From contig CM066045.1 in the NCBI GenBank assembly GCA_033557465.1, positions 136,483,596 through 136,547,595 of the forward strand: a stretch of DNA of 64,000 nt, read 5' to 3'. This document shows, piece after piece, positions 20,226 through 32,751 of the stretch. The DNA is from Ichthyophis bannanicus. Taxonomy: Eukaryota > Chordata > Amphibia > Gymnophiona > Ichthyophiidae. The position numbers and the translations under genes are program-made. The notes under the pieces were generated by a model that searched no databases, was not told where the DNA came from, and saw nothing but the letters and a program-made list of their open reading frames with translations. The number at the start of each line of letters is the position of its first letter. Position 1 is the stretch's first letter.

Positions 20226-20919
20226 TATCAATGAGGTAAATTTCTTGGCATTTTAATTACTCAAAAGAAAGCCCGAATTTGGCGCGAATATAAGACCCAC
20301 AGCGCAGATGCCAGTGTTTTTCAATACTGTCATTGCTCCGGAGGTCACTCGGAGATAGAGTAGGAAGATTTCATGCATTTAAAACTGACATGTGCATGTC
20401 CATTTATGATTTAATATCAGGTTAGGTAAGGTATTTGTACTTAATTTAATATGATCTTTATGCCAAGTAGATTTGTAAACAGCATGATGTAATTGTTTAA
20501 TTAGACGGTGATTACTGCTAAGAGCTCACTGCCTGAGGCCAATGGAACTCTGGTACCTACCGCAGGCTCACCGTTCCACCTCCGCTCCTTACTTCCTGCT
20601 TTCTTCTTTTTGAAAATGGATTTTGAATGTCACCCTTTGTAATTTCCATTGTTTTTTCTCTAGTTCAGAGAGATTTGGAACAGAATTGGTTTCACTATGA
20701 ATCATCAAGAGTTGGTTACATATGGCCATTTCAATATTTATAATGATGCTTATGTTGTGTGCTCTTAATTTTTGTATTTGTTCCATGATTCATTTGCATA
20801 TACATGTTAGTAGGGAGTACATTATGATATAACATTTTAACTGATTTCCACTTTTAAGCTGTCTTATGCCTATATGGTTCAAAACATCTTATTTATTCAG
20901 TTACATAGACATCTCTCAA
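20226..20919. other. Intron 1 stretch with no recognised gene
   Basis: AT-rich sequence between two CR1 copies. No repeat family, exon or RNA gene could be recognised. Confidence 0.4.
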
Positions 20920-20989
20920 TAGAAACATAGAAACATGAGGGCAGAAAAAGACCACATGGCCTGTCTAGTCTGCCCTTCCGTATCAACCA

Positions 20990-23811
20990 CTACAACACTC
21001 CCCTTTTTTCCTTTAGAGATCCTCTGTGCTTGTCCCATTTTATTGTGAATTCTGAAACTGTCCTCATCTCTACCACCTCCACTGGGAGACTATTCCACCC
21101 ATCTACCACTCTTTCCGTAAAGAAATATTTCCACATGCTACTTCCGTGTCTATCTCCTTTCACCCTCATTTTATGTCCCCTCATAGCAGAGCTTACTTTC
21201 AGTTGAAAGATGCTCTCCTCCTGTGCATTTATGCCATGGAGGTATTTAAACTTCTCAATCATATCACCTATATCCCGCCTTTCCTCTAAAGTATACATAT
21301 TAAGTCTGTCCTCATATGCTTTATAATGAAGACCATTAACCATTTTAGTAGCAACCCTCTGCACCGACTCCAACCTGTTTGTATCCTTTTGAAAGTGCGA
21401 TCTCCATAATTGCACACAATACTCCAAATGAGGTTACACCAAAGACTTATATAGAGGCACTATCACCTCCTTTCTTCTGCTGGCCATTCCTTTCCCTATG
21501 CACCCAAGCACCCTTCAAGCTTTTGCCGTTGCCTTTTCTACCTGTTTAGCTACTTTAAGATCAGACACAATCACACTGCTCTTCTTTTGAGGACAGATGT
21601 ACTTCACCCCCTATATTATATTGCTCCTTTGGATTGCTGCAGCCCAAATGCATGACCTTGCAATTTTTAACATTAAATCTCAGCTGCCAAATTCTAGACC
21701 ATTCTTCAAGCTTAGCTAGATCCCTCCTCATGTTATGTGCACCTTCCTAGTTGTCTACTCTATTGCAGATTTTGGTATTATCTGCAAAGAGGCAAACCTA
21801 ACCTGACAGCCCTTCCGCTGTATCATTAACAAAGATGTTAAAAAGAATCGGACCAAGGATGGATTCCTGGGGCACACCACTGGCAACCTCCTTCTCCTCA
21901 GCGTGAGCTCCATTTACCTGTACCCTTTGCCGCCTCCCTCTCAACCAATTTCTACCCAAGCAGTAACTTTAGGATCCATCCCTAGGGTGCTCAGTTTGTT
22001 TATAAGTTGCCTGTGTGGTACGGTGTGAAAGGCTTTACTGAAATATAAATACACCACATATAGGGGCTCTTCCTTGGTCCAAATCCCTGGTCACACAGTC
22101 AAAGAAATCGATCAGATTTGTCTGACAAGACTTGCCTCTGGTGAATCCATGCTGCCTCGGATCCGTTAATCTGTTGGACTCCAGAAACCTCACTATTTTC
22201 TCTTTCAGCAGGGTTTCCAATAATTTATTCACCACAGAGGTTAGACTAACCTGTAGTTCTCAATCGCGTCCTTACTTCTGCTTTTGTGTAAAGGAACCAT
22301 ATGTGCCTCTCTCCAGTCCTCTGGCACCACTCCCGACTGCAAAGAGGCATTGAAAAGGTCAGTCAGTGGAGCTGCTAGGACATCCCCAATTCCCTCAGTA
22401 TTCTCGGGTGTATCCCATCCGGTCCCATCGCTTTGTCTACTTTAAGTTTAGCTAGTTCCTCAGGAACACAGTTTTCTGAAAATCGTTCAGGATGCCCATT
22501 ACTTCTGTTCCTGTTTGTGGGTGTTTTCTGAGGTCCTGCTCCTGGTTCTTCAAACCTGAAGACAGAACAGAAAAATTCGTTATGCAATTCTGCTTTATCC
22601 TCATCAGCTTCTACATATTCTTCCCCTTCACCATTGAGTCTGACAATACCACTTTTGCCCTTCTTTTTTTCATTAATATATCTAAAAAATGTCTTCTCCC
22701 CTCATTTTATTGCATTGGCTATTTCCTCCTCTTTTTGAATCTTTGCTTTCCTGACTACTTTGCTAGCTTCTCAAAGTTTTTCCCAAATATCGATACCTCT
22801 ATTCCTCTCTCTGTGATCTCTTGTATTTCATGAAGGCCTCCCTCTTTTTCTTCACCTTTTCAGCTACTTCTTTTGAAAATCATAGCGGTCTCCTTTTCCT
22901 TTTACCTTTATTTACCATTTTAACAAAAAGTTGGTTGCCCTTAAAATATTCCCTTTCAGTTTGGCCACTGTTTTTCTACATCCCCTAGCTTGTTCCCATC
23001 TCGATAATGACTCCTTGAGGTATTGGCCCATCTTGGCAAAGTTAGTTTTGCTAAAGTCTAAGACCTTCACTTTTGAATGGATTTTATCAGCCATAGTCCT
23101 AATACTGAACAACACCATCTAGTGATCACTGGATGCAAGATGATCTCCCACTATAACATCAAAATTACTTTCACCATTGGTAAGCAGCAAGTCCAGTATG
23201 GCCCCTTCACATGAGGGTTCTGTTACCAGTTGCCTTAATAGTTCTCCCTTTAGAGAATCCAGGATCTCCTTACTTCTAGATGATACTGCAGCAGGGATGT
23301 GCCAATCAACATCCAGCATATTGAAATCTCCTATCAGTAGCACTTCCCCTTTCCTGGCAATGTTGAGTATGTCTTCTATTAAATCTCCATCCACCTTTTT
23401 TCTCTGTGAAGGAAGTTTGTATATCACGCCAATGCAAATAGATTTCTCTTTCCCTCTTTCTAGTTTAACCCACAGTGCCTCCTCTCTCCCTTTTAAGCCC
23501 TGTATTTCCACAGCTTTAATATTATTTTTTTTTACTTACAGTGTCACTCCTCTTCTTCCTACCCTGCCCTTTCTGAATAAAGTATAGCCTGGTATAGTTA
23601 CATCCCAGTCATTGTTGTAAGTGAACCATGTTTCTGCTACTACCACTAAATCCAAGTCAGCCATTCCCATTAAAGCCTCAATATCTGGGATTTTATTTCC
23701 CATGCTATGGGCATTTATACACACTGCTTTCCATATGTAGCCCCTTTTACCTATTTTTATAAAGGTATTTAATGTTTCACTTACCTGGGGGCTTTCTTCA
23801 CCCATCCCCAA
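20990..23811 (-). pseudogene. CR1 ORF2: endonuclease, RT and C-terminal domain (frameshifted)
   Basis: The endonuclease part reads CINAHSMGNK and VVVAETWF (about 23620-23730), GVIYKLPSQ and LLIGDFNMLDVDWH (about 23310-23440), and DLLLTNGE with SDH at its end (23120-23190). RT pieces follow in several frames: DKAMGPDGIHPRILREL near 22380-22440 and QHGFTRGKSCQTNL near 22120-22160. The C-terminus VQRVATKMVNGLHY and FFTERVVDGWNSLP is intact near 21070-21360. The intact protein would nick DNA and reverse-transcribe its own RNA; here several frameshifts separate the domains. Confidence 0.8.
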
Positions 23812-23932
23812 TGAATCTAGTTTAAAGCCCTCTTCGGTAGGGTAGCCAGTCTGCTACTGAATACATGTTGACCCTTCTTGGACAGATGGACATCATCTCT
23901 GCTCTACAACCCTTGGAACAACATCCCATGGT

Positions 23933-24758
23933 TCAGGAAACCAAAACACTCTCAGGACACCATCCACACAGCCATGAATTTACTTCCAGGATGCGAACTT
24001 CTCTGCCTTGGCCTTTACCTTCAACAGGGAGTATTGAAGAGAACACCATCTGTGCAAAAATCTGCTTCACCCTCTGTCCCAGAGCCATGAAGTCACTTTT
24101 GATATGCTCAGAGGGATATCTGGCAATATCATTTGTGCTGACATGGATGAGCAACATCAGGTAATAGTCAGTGGGCTTGATGAGTCTTGGCAAACTCTCC
24201 GTAACATGTCGGATTTTGGCACCTGGGAGACAGCATACCTCTCTGGACATTACGTCTGGTTGGCAGATGGATGCCTCAGTACCCCTCAGAAGAGAGTCAC
24301 CAACTACCACTACCCTTCACTTACTTGTGGTCATTGATTCTGCAACTTTGGGGTGCTTGAGATCTGGTTCTTCCTTTTCCTGGGATACTTTCACCTTCTT
24401 CACTTCCAGGGTTGCATAATAGTTCTTCAATTCAAGGGCTGAAAGAGCAGGAGTGATGTTTCTGCAGGCCCTGGCGACTTGTGTCCAAACTTCATCATTC
24501 TGTAGGCTCCCATCTTCTCCTCTGCAGGAGAGCTTGGATGTTTCAAGAAGCATCTCATCAATGTACTTCTCATTGTCTTGAATGCTTCTCAGCATTGCCT
24601 CTTCTTCTGAGCTCCTCCACTTGTTTCCTGAGAGCTTCAGCATGCAGGCATCCTGCACATGGAATTGGTCCTTTAACTGGCATTGGGATATTTGTCTGGA
24701 CACAGGCAGAAGCTGTAACGGGGGTAGCAACTTTGGCAATATAATTTCTCCCAGCCAT
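23933..24758 (-). pseudogene. CR1 ORF1 with SGNH-esterase-like domain
   Basis: Two antisense open pieces. The N-terminal piece (24758-24317) has a CAGCLHAEALRKQVEELRR motif, i.e. a CxxC half-finger with a coiled-coil start. The C-terminal piece (24310-23933) begins VVGDSLLRGTE, where the GDS motif carries the nucleophile Ser, and later has STNDIARYP in the place of the GTND block. Esterase ORF1 proteins are known in CR1 and are thought to aid RNP or membrane association. One frame change near 24312 separates the parts. Confidence 0.8.
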
Positions 24759-25254
24759 TGTTCAGTTGGTGGAGCCTAGGTACCTGTTGAAGCAAAAGAG
24801 AGGGAGACCTACCAAAGTACCAGCTGGTTTCCCAGCTGTCCTTTCAGAGAAAAAAACAATTAACCTCTTTTAAATGTGTTCTAAATGTGCCCTATAAAGC
24901 AAGGCTGCTCAAATGGGGTGAGTGGCAGTTGGGAGCGGGGGTAGGGAGGGAACTAACATCTCATGAGGTGTCAGTAGTTTCAAAGAGCTGAGAAAGATAC
25001 TGAAAGCAGAGTTTCTAAAGCTACACCACTAAAGAAAACATTTTCCCTTTTGAACCTAGGCACCAAAAAGAATGTAACTTTGTTTTAAAAGTATACCAAA
25101 AACCCTTTTAAGAGCTCTCAGGCAGAGAACTAGTAATTAATGGCCACACACCCTTACCTTTGCTTGAAACACAGAGCCTCTGTTAGAAATGCCTCCAGGC
25201 CTCTGTTAGGAATGCCTCCAATAGGATGTTTATTATCTGACAACATTTTAACTG

Positions 25255-25620
25255 ATTCTTAAGATTTTATTTATTTATTTGTTAATGATATTTATATGTT
25301 TTTGGGTGGTGTTTTGATGATGCTGAATAGCATTCATTTTTATTATTTATTTTTTATTATTGAGGGTTTTAATAATTTTATGTGATTGGCTTACATGTTC
25401 TTATGTTTTTATATATTTATTAATTTGTATGTATTGATTAGGTTTTGCCTTTAAAATGCCAAAATACCACTGAGGAAGGCATTGCCGAAACACGGCCGTG
25501 TCGGGTTTTGGCTTAGCACCCCTGGCTGGTGAATCTTCAAATAAATAGTGTTTTCTGGATTTACCACTTTGTTTGGACTAAATGCCTAATATTTGCATTG
25601 TGCTTTTTTAAAATCTTATA
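25255..25620 (+). repeat. AT-rich interspersed repeat carrying a ribozyme-like core
   Basis: A/T-rich with TTTATT runs, followed by the ordered hairpins at 25458-25512 and a tail with CAAATAAATAGTGTTTTCTGG. The layout resembles 3' parts of retroelements that carry hammerhead motifs. No ORF accompanies it, and the boundaries are estimates. Confidence 0.45.
25458..25512 (+). ncRNA. Candidate type I hammerhead ribozyme (self-cleaving RNA)
   Basis: Read 5' to 3': stem I strand GCCAAAATACC (25458-25468), A, core CTGAGGA (25470-25476, fits CUGANGA), stem II GGC-ATT-GCC (25478-25486), core GAAA (25487-25490), stem III CACG-GC-CGTG (25491-25500), TC at the cleavage position (25501-25502), then GGGTTTTGGC (25503-25512), which closes stem I (GCCAAAA with TTTTGGC). 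All three stems and both core strings fall in the right order. Weak points are an A-C mismatch at the first pair of stem II and a minimal stem III loop. Short stem III is known in Penelope-like and retrozyme hammerheads. Activity is not shown. Confidence 0.6.
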
Positions 25621-26290
25621 TTAATATTTGTTAAGAATGATTGTATGTTTGTTCTACCTGCATGAAAAAGAATGTGCTGATGGCTCTGAGTGTGTGGCTG
25701 TTAGGTTCTTTTGTTTTGCTTGAACCTCTGTGATTGTTTGCTGCCCTCCAGAAGCTGCAAACGGCTTCTGCCTAATGGCTAGGCCAGCCCTGCCTGCACT
25801 GTACTAAGCTTTTGGCATCAGGCTGTTTCCTCTCTATTCCAGGAGCAACCTTCAGCCCCCCACTGCTCTCCTTCCTATTTTATGATGCTGGTACTGCGAG
25901 CCCATTTGAAACTGATGAGATCATCGGCAGGATATACCTGTTTATGAGTTTCAAATATACCGTGATAGTGGAGGTGAAGCCGTAGAGAATGAAGGGACAG
26001 CCTTCTAGGGCTCACCAAGCAAGTGGCTCCAAAAATCTGCATTCCCTGCCTTCAAGAGTACTCCACGTGGCGGCTTTTGAGTTCTGGCTCCTATATAGGG
26101 AGCGTCGGCAGGTGGGAGAAGGAATGATAGCATTGTTCTGGCAACAGATCAGCTTTTCAGCTCTCAATGTAGTATTTTTCTTGGCCTCCACCATGTTTGC
26201 TGCATTAATGTCCTAGCAATTTGATTGAAAGGGAACCAATCTCATGTGCTAACATCACCAAAGCACCCTCTGAAACCAAAAGATGTCTTT
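25621..26290. other. Intron 1 stretch with no recognised gene
   Basis: No LINE, exon or RNA gene could be recognised. The open frame at 25989-26216 has no family feature. Confidence 0.4.
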
Positions 26291-27587
<1,297 letters not shown>

Positions 27588-27745
27588 TAGTACCCTTTGG
27601 AAGGGATGAGCTTGCCATGGAAGGCTAGAAAGGGAGTTGCAGCTGTGTAGGCAATGCCTACTGACCCTCTGTCTTTTGTTGAAAGGTTCAGTTTTAATGA
27701 GGTGTGCCCTTATCTGCTTCTGGTCAGCTAAATTGCTCTGGAGAA

Positions 27746-28073
27746 CAGGGCCGGCCCAAGTGTTTCTGCCTCCCAGGCAGAAGCCCAGACTGTATTGCCA
27801 TCTCCCCTGCACCGAGCTGCATTGCCACCCCCCACTACCACCAATTCCATTGGCAGGGTTGGGGGGAGGGCTTGGCACAGCTCAGTAGTAGTGGTGCACA
27901 TGGCCTGCCGCTTCTGACCCCCACCGACCGAAGTTCCTATTGGAGGGAGGTCAGAAGCGGCAGGTGATGTGTGCTGAAGGACATGGAATGCCATGGGTGC
28001 TGTGCTTCATTGCCCACAGCGGTCTGCCACCCTTGGCAGCTGCCTAGCTTGCCTAGTGGATAGGCTGGCCCTG
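27746..28073. mobile_element. hAT-like MITE, 328 bp
   Basis: The ends CAGGGCCGGCCCAAG and ATAGGCTGGCCCTG are inverted. The flanks CTGGAGAA (27738-27745) and CTGGAGAT (28074-28081) are an 8-bp target duplication with one mismatch. Internal sequence is partly palindromic (the two halves share CCTCCCAGGCAGAAG-like and GGCAGCTGCC-like parts). There is no coding capacity. It lies in intron 2, 265 bp past exon 2. Confidence 0.8.
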
Positions 28074-28081
28074 CTGGAGAT

Positions 28082-28750
28082 GACATGGTGTGTTCAGGGA
28101 AATTGGGCTAAAGGAATTGGAATATATTGATATTAACTCCTTTCAGTTCATGAACCTTTGCTGAAATATTCACTTTCCCAACTTCTTTCTCTTAACTCAC
28201 TCATGCATTTATCCTCTCATCCATGAGCTAGGAGGGAAGCACTGGAAGAAGGGTACTTTAAAGATAAATGTAAGACTGCTTTTAGGACCCTTATCAATCG
28301 CACCTATGTGTGCAGGACCATTCCATTTCTAATCTTAGCGGTAGGTGCATGTCTTCTTCTGTAACATCCCCCTTATGAGATGGCTGTTTGGTTCTGTCTG
28401 ACCCATATATAACACCAGTTCACAGGATGTGAGGTGCAGTGTTGTCAGTACTACAGTTTCCCATTCAATTGGGTGACATTTTTGCCTGACTGCAGGAAAG
28501 ATTTGTGGGTCAAAAGTTGAGGGTTTTTTGGCTATTACCTATGCCTTTTTTGAATGAGCAAACTGCAGAAATTGAGCAAAACCCCCAAAACAAAACAAAC
28601 TAAACCCCTAGTCCAGTCAGTATCATCTGTGTTCAGCATTGATATTGGTCTTTGGCTGCATCTCATTGGTCAGGGTGGAGTGCTGGCCAATGAATTGCTT
28701 ATAGGTGGGTGGTAAACTCCGCTTTGTTCCCAAGTGTGCTGTAGCATCAC
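28082..28750. other. Intron 2 stretch with no recognised gene
   Basis: Unassigned sequence between two TIR elements; nothing recognised. Confidence 0.4.
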
Positions 28751-28961
28751 TTTGGTGGTAGGGTTGCCAACTGGCCGGTTTTCAGCCGGCCTGGCCGGTT
28801 TTTCCATGGCCAGGCCGGCTGCCAGCGCAGATGTAAAACCGGCCCTTGAAAAGCCGGTTTTTTGCTCTGGCCGCAAGATCGGGAGCGGCCAGAGCAAAAA
28901 AACAGCTTTTCTTCCGACCCGAAGTCCAAAAAAAACCCCACCCAGGGTAGGCCCACACACC

Positions 28962-29238
28962 AGAGGGCTTCAGAGGGAGCAGGGTAAGCTTGTGCGAGGC
29001 CCCAGCTCCCTCTGTACAGCCGCCAGTGTGAAGAGCCTTTTCCTTCACGCTGGCGGCTGTATCTGTAAAGCCGCGATTGCTGGGAAAGGTTAAAGGCAAT
29101 ACCCTTTAACCTTTCCCAGCATTCGCGGCTTCACAGATACAGCCGCCAGCGTGAAGGAAAAGGCTCTTCCTGCTGGCGGCTGTACAGAGGGAGCCGGGGC
29201 CTCGTGCGAGCTTACCCGGCTCCCTCTGAAGCCTCTCA
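28962..29238. repeat. Long foldback (about 275 bp) in the intron 2 element
   Basis: Arms centred near 29098. GCTGGGAAAGGTTAAAGG faces CCTTTAACCTTTCCCAGC, and outward the blocks AGCCGCCAG, GAAGAGCC/GGCTCTTC, GAGGGAGC and CTTCAGAGGGAG pair in order. The sequence is unrelated to the foldback at 4470-4843 although it sits at the same relative place in its element. Confidence 0.8.
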
Positions 29239-29255
29239 GACAGCTGCGGTGCTGG

Positions 29256-29660
29256 TCGGGGGGGGGGGCAAGGACTGCATGGGCTGTGATTGGGGGGGGG
29301 GGGACCTGGACCGGAAAAGGGCTATGGGAGGGGGGGGGGACTTGGACTGGAAAGAAATGGGCTGTGATGGGGGGGGGGACCTGGACTGTAAAAGGGCTAT
29401 GGGGGGGGGGGACATGGACTGGAAATGGTTTGTGATGGGGAGGGGGACCTGGACCGGAAAAGGGCTATGGGGGGGGGGGACATGGAATGGAAATGGGTTG
29501 TGATGGGGAGGGGGACCTGGACTGGAAAAGGGCTATGGGGGGGGGGGGGTAACTTGGACTGCAAATGGGCTGTGATGGTGCAGGGGGACTCGGACTGCAA
29601 ATGGGATGTGATGGTGGGGGCTAGGACTGGAAATGGTCTGTGATGTGAGGGCTAGCACTG
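29256..29660 (+). repeat. Poly-G minisatellite, unit about 50-60 bp
   Basis: Units of GGACCTGGACTGGAAAAGGG plus CTATGGGGGGG alternating with ATGGGCTGTGATGGGG. Composition and strand bias match the array at 4863-5990. Open frames here are artefacts. Confidence 0.85.
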
Positions 29661-30442
29661 GAAATGGGCTGATGAAGAGCTAGAATAGGACTGGAAATGG
29701 GCTGATGTGGGGCATGGGAGAATGGGACTAGAAGGGAGTGGATGCTGGGTGGGTCTAGAACTATAAAGGAACTGATTTTGGGGGAGGACTAGAATGGATG
29801 GGGAATGAGAATCGAGAGGGGAAAAAATATTTTGTGTGGAAGAAAAGTCTATGATGGGCTAGGTATTGGGAGAGTAAGAGGGGCTTGAAAATGGAAGGGT
29901 GAAATTTAAATGGATGATAAAGGAATAAGGAAAGAATTGGGGGAAAGAGCAAAAGGGAAACAATCAGTATGTTAAAGCAGAAATAGAGAGAGAATGGAAA
30001 ACATCTAAAAGAGAAGAAAGGACAAATGGATAGCTCGCAGAAGACACGAAGAAACCAGAAGAAAGTGACTGGAGCAATTGCAACTGAAAAAATGCCCAAA
30101 CAGAAGGTAGAAAAATACTTTTTATTTTGAATTTATTAACTGGAATATGTCTGGTCTGGGAAGTGTGTATTGCTAACATCTTTGCGTTTTTGTTTAGTGC
30201 AAGAGGAAATTACTTTATAGTTTTATTTCTCCAGTGTTGTACATTTCATGTTTGGATTTTGGGGTTCCCAGTTTAATTATTATCTGACCAAGGAAGTTAG
30301 CCTACACGTATCCTCGGTAATTTTTGTGGGTGGGGCTGGGGGCAGGGCAGGGGTGGGACTAGGGGCGGAGAATGGGTGGAGCATGGCGAGCCACAGGTGT
30401 CGGGTTTTTCTCGGAGAAAAAGTTGGCAACCCTACTTAGTGG

Positions 30443-31390
30443 GGGTGGGGGAGGGGGGGTGTGTGCCTCCATTAAAGGGAGACATGATGTTATTTGTTGA
30501 CATCAGGAGACATGACAAAAAGGTGTTTGCTAGTTTTCGGTAGGCACTGGGCTGGGAATTGTGGAACTAGCCCCACCCAGAGAATCTGCTTCCTGCAGAT
30601 TAGAATGTAAGTTGACTGAATGAAGGAGTGAGAGCCGGGGATATATTTGTTAAGCGATCTGCCCCCAGAGGACTTGCTTAGTGCCCTTTGGCAACATGGG
30701 AGGATGGTGGTTACATAAATATTAGATATACTTTATGTTTCCCACAGCCCTAATTCTATACCATCACTATCAAGCCAGGCCAAATTGAGAGGATTATTAT
30801 TATTTCCTATTTAAAGAAAAAGATTACCATCAGTATTATAATAACTGAAGAAAATTTAGGCCCTAGTACAGAAACTCCAAGGGCATAAAATCAGAGACCT
30901 CAAAGCCCATAGTCTTACAACAGAAAGGGTAAGTGGGGAGATAAGGGGGGCCTTGGATTAATTATTTAAAGACATGGTTCTGAAGAGGTCCAGAATAAGG
31001 CAGAGTCGACAGAGAGAAATGCTAAAGGTGCCAAATTTTAAATGCCCAGGTCATAGAGGAGCCTGCTCCCACTATTTTAGGACTATGTGCATTTGCAAAT
31101 TCAAAGGGGCTCCACTATGGCCCTACAGCCTTCCTCTGTTCTCCTTCTGGCTCTCCAGTCTTTAGGCTATTTGTCCTCTCCCCCTACCTCCTGCTCTCTG
31201 GTCTTGCCTATGGGCCTCATAATCTAAACTCCAGCTCTGGTTCTGAACTTATTAGCCAGTGTTTCCATGAGTTCTAAGCATTCAGGCAATGAAATATTGT
31301 ATTAAGATTTATTTGGATTTTTGGATCAGCAAAGATATTGTACTTTACTTTGCAAAGAAATTGCAAGAAATTGAACTCATGAGCCATTCT
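30443..31390. other. Intron 2 stretch with no recognised gene
   Basis: Unassigned sequence with no family recognised. It includes an A/T-rich segment near 30790-30860. Confidence 0.4.
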
Positions 31391-32057
31391 GCCTGTGAGG
31401 AATCATGCTGAGCCAACTTGCTAGCTCAGAGACCAAAGCTGTATTTACAGTCTAGTGAGAGATCTTTACACATCTAGCCTGGGGAGTGCTAGAAGGCCAG
31501 AGAGGGAGACAGAATTCTTCCCTTGGCCTTTGAACAATTCTCTTGGCCAATATAGAAACATTTGCCTAGCCAATGTAGACAGGATAAGAATTCATCAATT
31601 ATAATGTAGAAGCTTTGAGCTGCTTCTAAAACCATGGGGGGTGTCTCCCTTGGCTGGAAAAAAAACTGGATGAGTGACTCATACAGTGACTCAGCAGCTA
31701 ACATTCTTTTCAGCTGCTGGTCATGAGCACACTATTAACCCTGACCAATCCTGGTATGAACCATGTGCACAAAATTAGCTCTAGCCAATCCTGATTTGAG
31801 CATGCAACATGTTAACCTATGAATTACCAGAGCATGCAGCCAGCACTAGTCTGATTAGAATACTTAACAGGGGGATTTTTCAGCAAGCCTTCGGGACTGC
31901 AACTGATATACGAGGCAGACGTGTCTCTGTAGTTTTTCCCGGAGTGATCGCTGAACAGTCCCCCGATCTGCAGTGTGGAGCTACAATAATCCGGTGATGT
32001 ATTGATGCTTACCTTTGTGCTTAATTATTATTCTAAAAGGACTCAATCTAATAAAAG
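31391..32057 (+). repeat. Possible solo LTR of an endogenous retroelement
   Basis: LTR-like features only: a TGTGAGGAATC start, AATAAAAGC (about 32048-32056) followed within 30 bp by a T-rich stretch. No internal retroviral region, primer site or target duplication was found, so this is a weak call. Some other old repeat is equally possible. Confidence 0.3.
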
Positions 32058-32225
32058 CATATTGTATTTGCTAAACTGTCTGTGCCTAGTCTGTGAGCTA
32101 GTGACAGGGTTAACTCATATTGTATTTGATGCCTCGTCTGTGAGCTAGTGAATGACAGAGTTAACTCATATTGTATTTGCTAAAGTATCTGTGCCTAGTC
32201 AGTGAGCCAGTGAGTGACAGAGTTG
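32058..32225 (+). repeat. Tandem repeat, three units of 51-60 bp
   Basis: Three head-to-tail units starting CATATTGTATTTG at 32058, 32116 and 32167 and ending near GACAGAGTTAACT. Unit lengths are about 58, 51 and 60 bp. The array ends about 90 bp before exon 3, close to its branch-point region. Confidence 0.85.
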
Positions 32226-32315
32226 AAGGAAAAGCATAAAATTTGGCAATACAAATATAGATAATCTACGATGAGCTTATTTCAAGGTTTTATTCCTCTT
32301 CTTGTTCTCACACAG

Positions 32316-32751
32316 GGAAAAGTGGACGGAGAAGGAAGAAAAGTTGAGGAGAACGGTGACACGGGTGCTGAAGTGTGATGTCACTAAGGAGAACCCACTG
32401 GAGCCACTGGTGCTGCCTCAGGCTGACTGTCTGCTCACAGTCCTGTGTCTGGAAAGTGCCTGCAAGGACCATGACACTTTCTGCTGTGCCCTGAGGAATA
32501 TCACTTCCCTGCTGAAACCAGGGGGGCATTTAGTAATGGGTGGGGTGTTAGGATCAGACATGTATATGGTTGGCCAGAAGCAGTTTTCTGTTCTTATATT
32601 GCAGAGGGAATTTCTGGAGAGCGCTGTCTGTCATGCAGGTTATGTAGTGCAACAGCTTAAGGTGATTCCCCGAGATGATGTGACCACCATGCACTTGGCT
32701 AGTCATAATGCTGTCTTCTTTCTTCTTGCCCGTAAGACGGATATTAAATAA
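32316..32751 (+). CDS. NNMT-like: NNMT/INMT-family N-methyltransferase, exon 3 (C-terminal half, stop TAA)
   Basis: The last coding exon follows the acceptor TTCTCACACAG. AG|G completes Arg121 and the exon runs to TAA at 32749-32751. The total CDS is 798 nt, 265 residues; NNMT and INMT are 263-264, so the gene looks complete. Seen: KEEKLR (127-132), LKCDV with Asp142 that contacts the SAM adenine side, LLKPGGHLV (186-194), Ser201, and YMVG with Tyr204. Odd: the position of NNMT Asp197, which hydrogen-bonds the nicotinamide amide (established), is Gly197, and the Ser213 position is Val. INMT also lacks this Asp. My inference is an active SAM methyltransferase whose substrate is an amine or another pyridine, not necessarily nicotinamide. 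There is no frameshift or stop, so it is probably functional. Confidence 0.93.

Larger units (their letters stand above)
20920..25200 (-). mobile_element. Nearly full-length CR1 LINE (antisense)
   Basis: On the minus strand it runs from a 5' region (about 25200-24790), through ORF1 (24758-23933) and ORF2 (23811-20990), to a 3' UTR ending in TTTCTATGTTTCTATTGAG at about 20920. CR1 elements are usually 5'-truncated, so a copy with both ORFs is uncommon. Frameshifts and stops scattered through ORF2 make it inactive. The 5' limit is approximate. Confidence 0.8.
28759..30434 (+). mobile_element. Second foldback/poly-G TIR element, different ends
   Basis: Perfect 14-bp inverted ends TAGGGTTGCCAACT and AGTTGGCAACCCTA. 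The flanks TTTGGTGG and CTTAGTGG match at 6 of 8 positions, a worn 8-bp duplication. 1676 bp, no transposase. In order: foldback (28962-29238), poly-G minisatellite (29256-29660), and the A-rich module (29720-30290) also found in the element at 4369-7070. The terminal repeats of the two elements are unrelated. Confidence 0.75.

Noticed and set aside
28734..29643. Several overlapping open frames in the intron 2 element
   Set aside because: Open frames on both strands of a GC-rich foldback and G-run array; no conserved domain.
31391..32057. Confident solo LTR
   Set aside because: No target duplication or second copy seen; listed only as a weak possibility.
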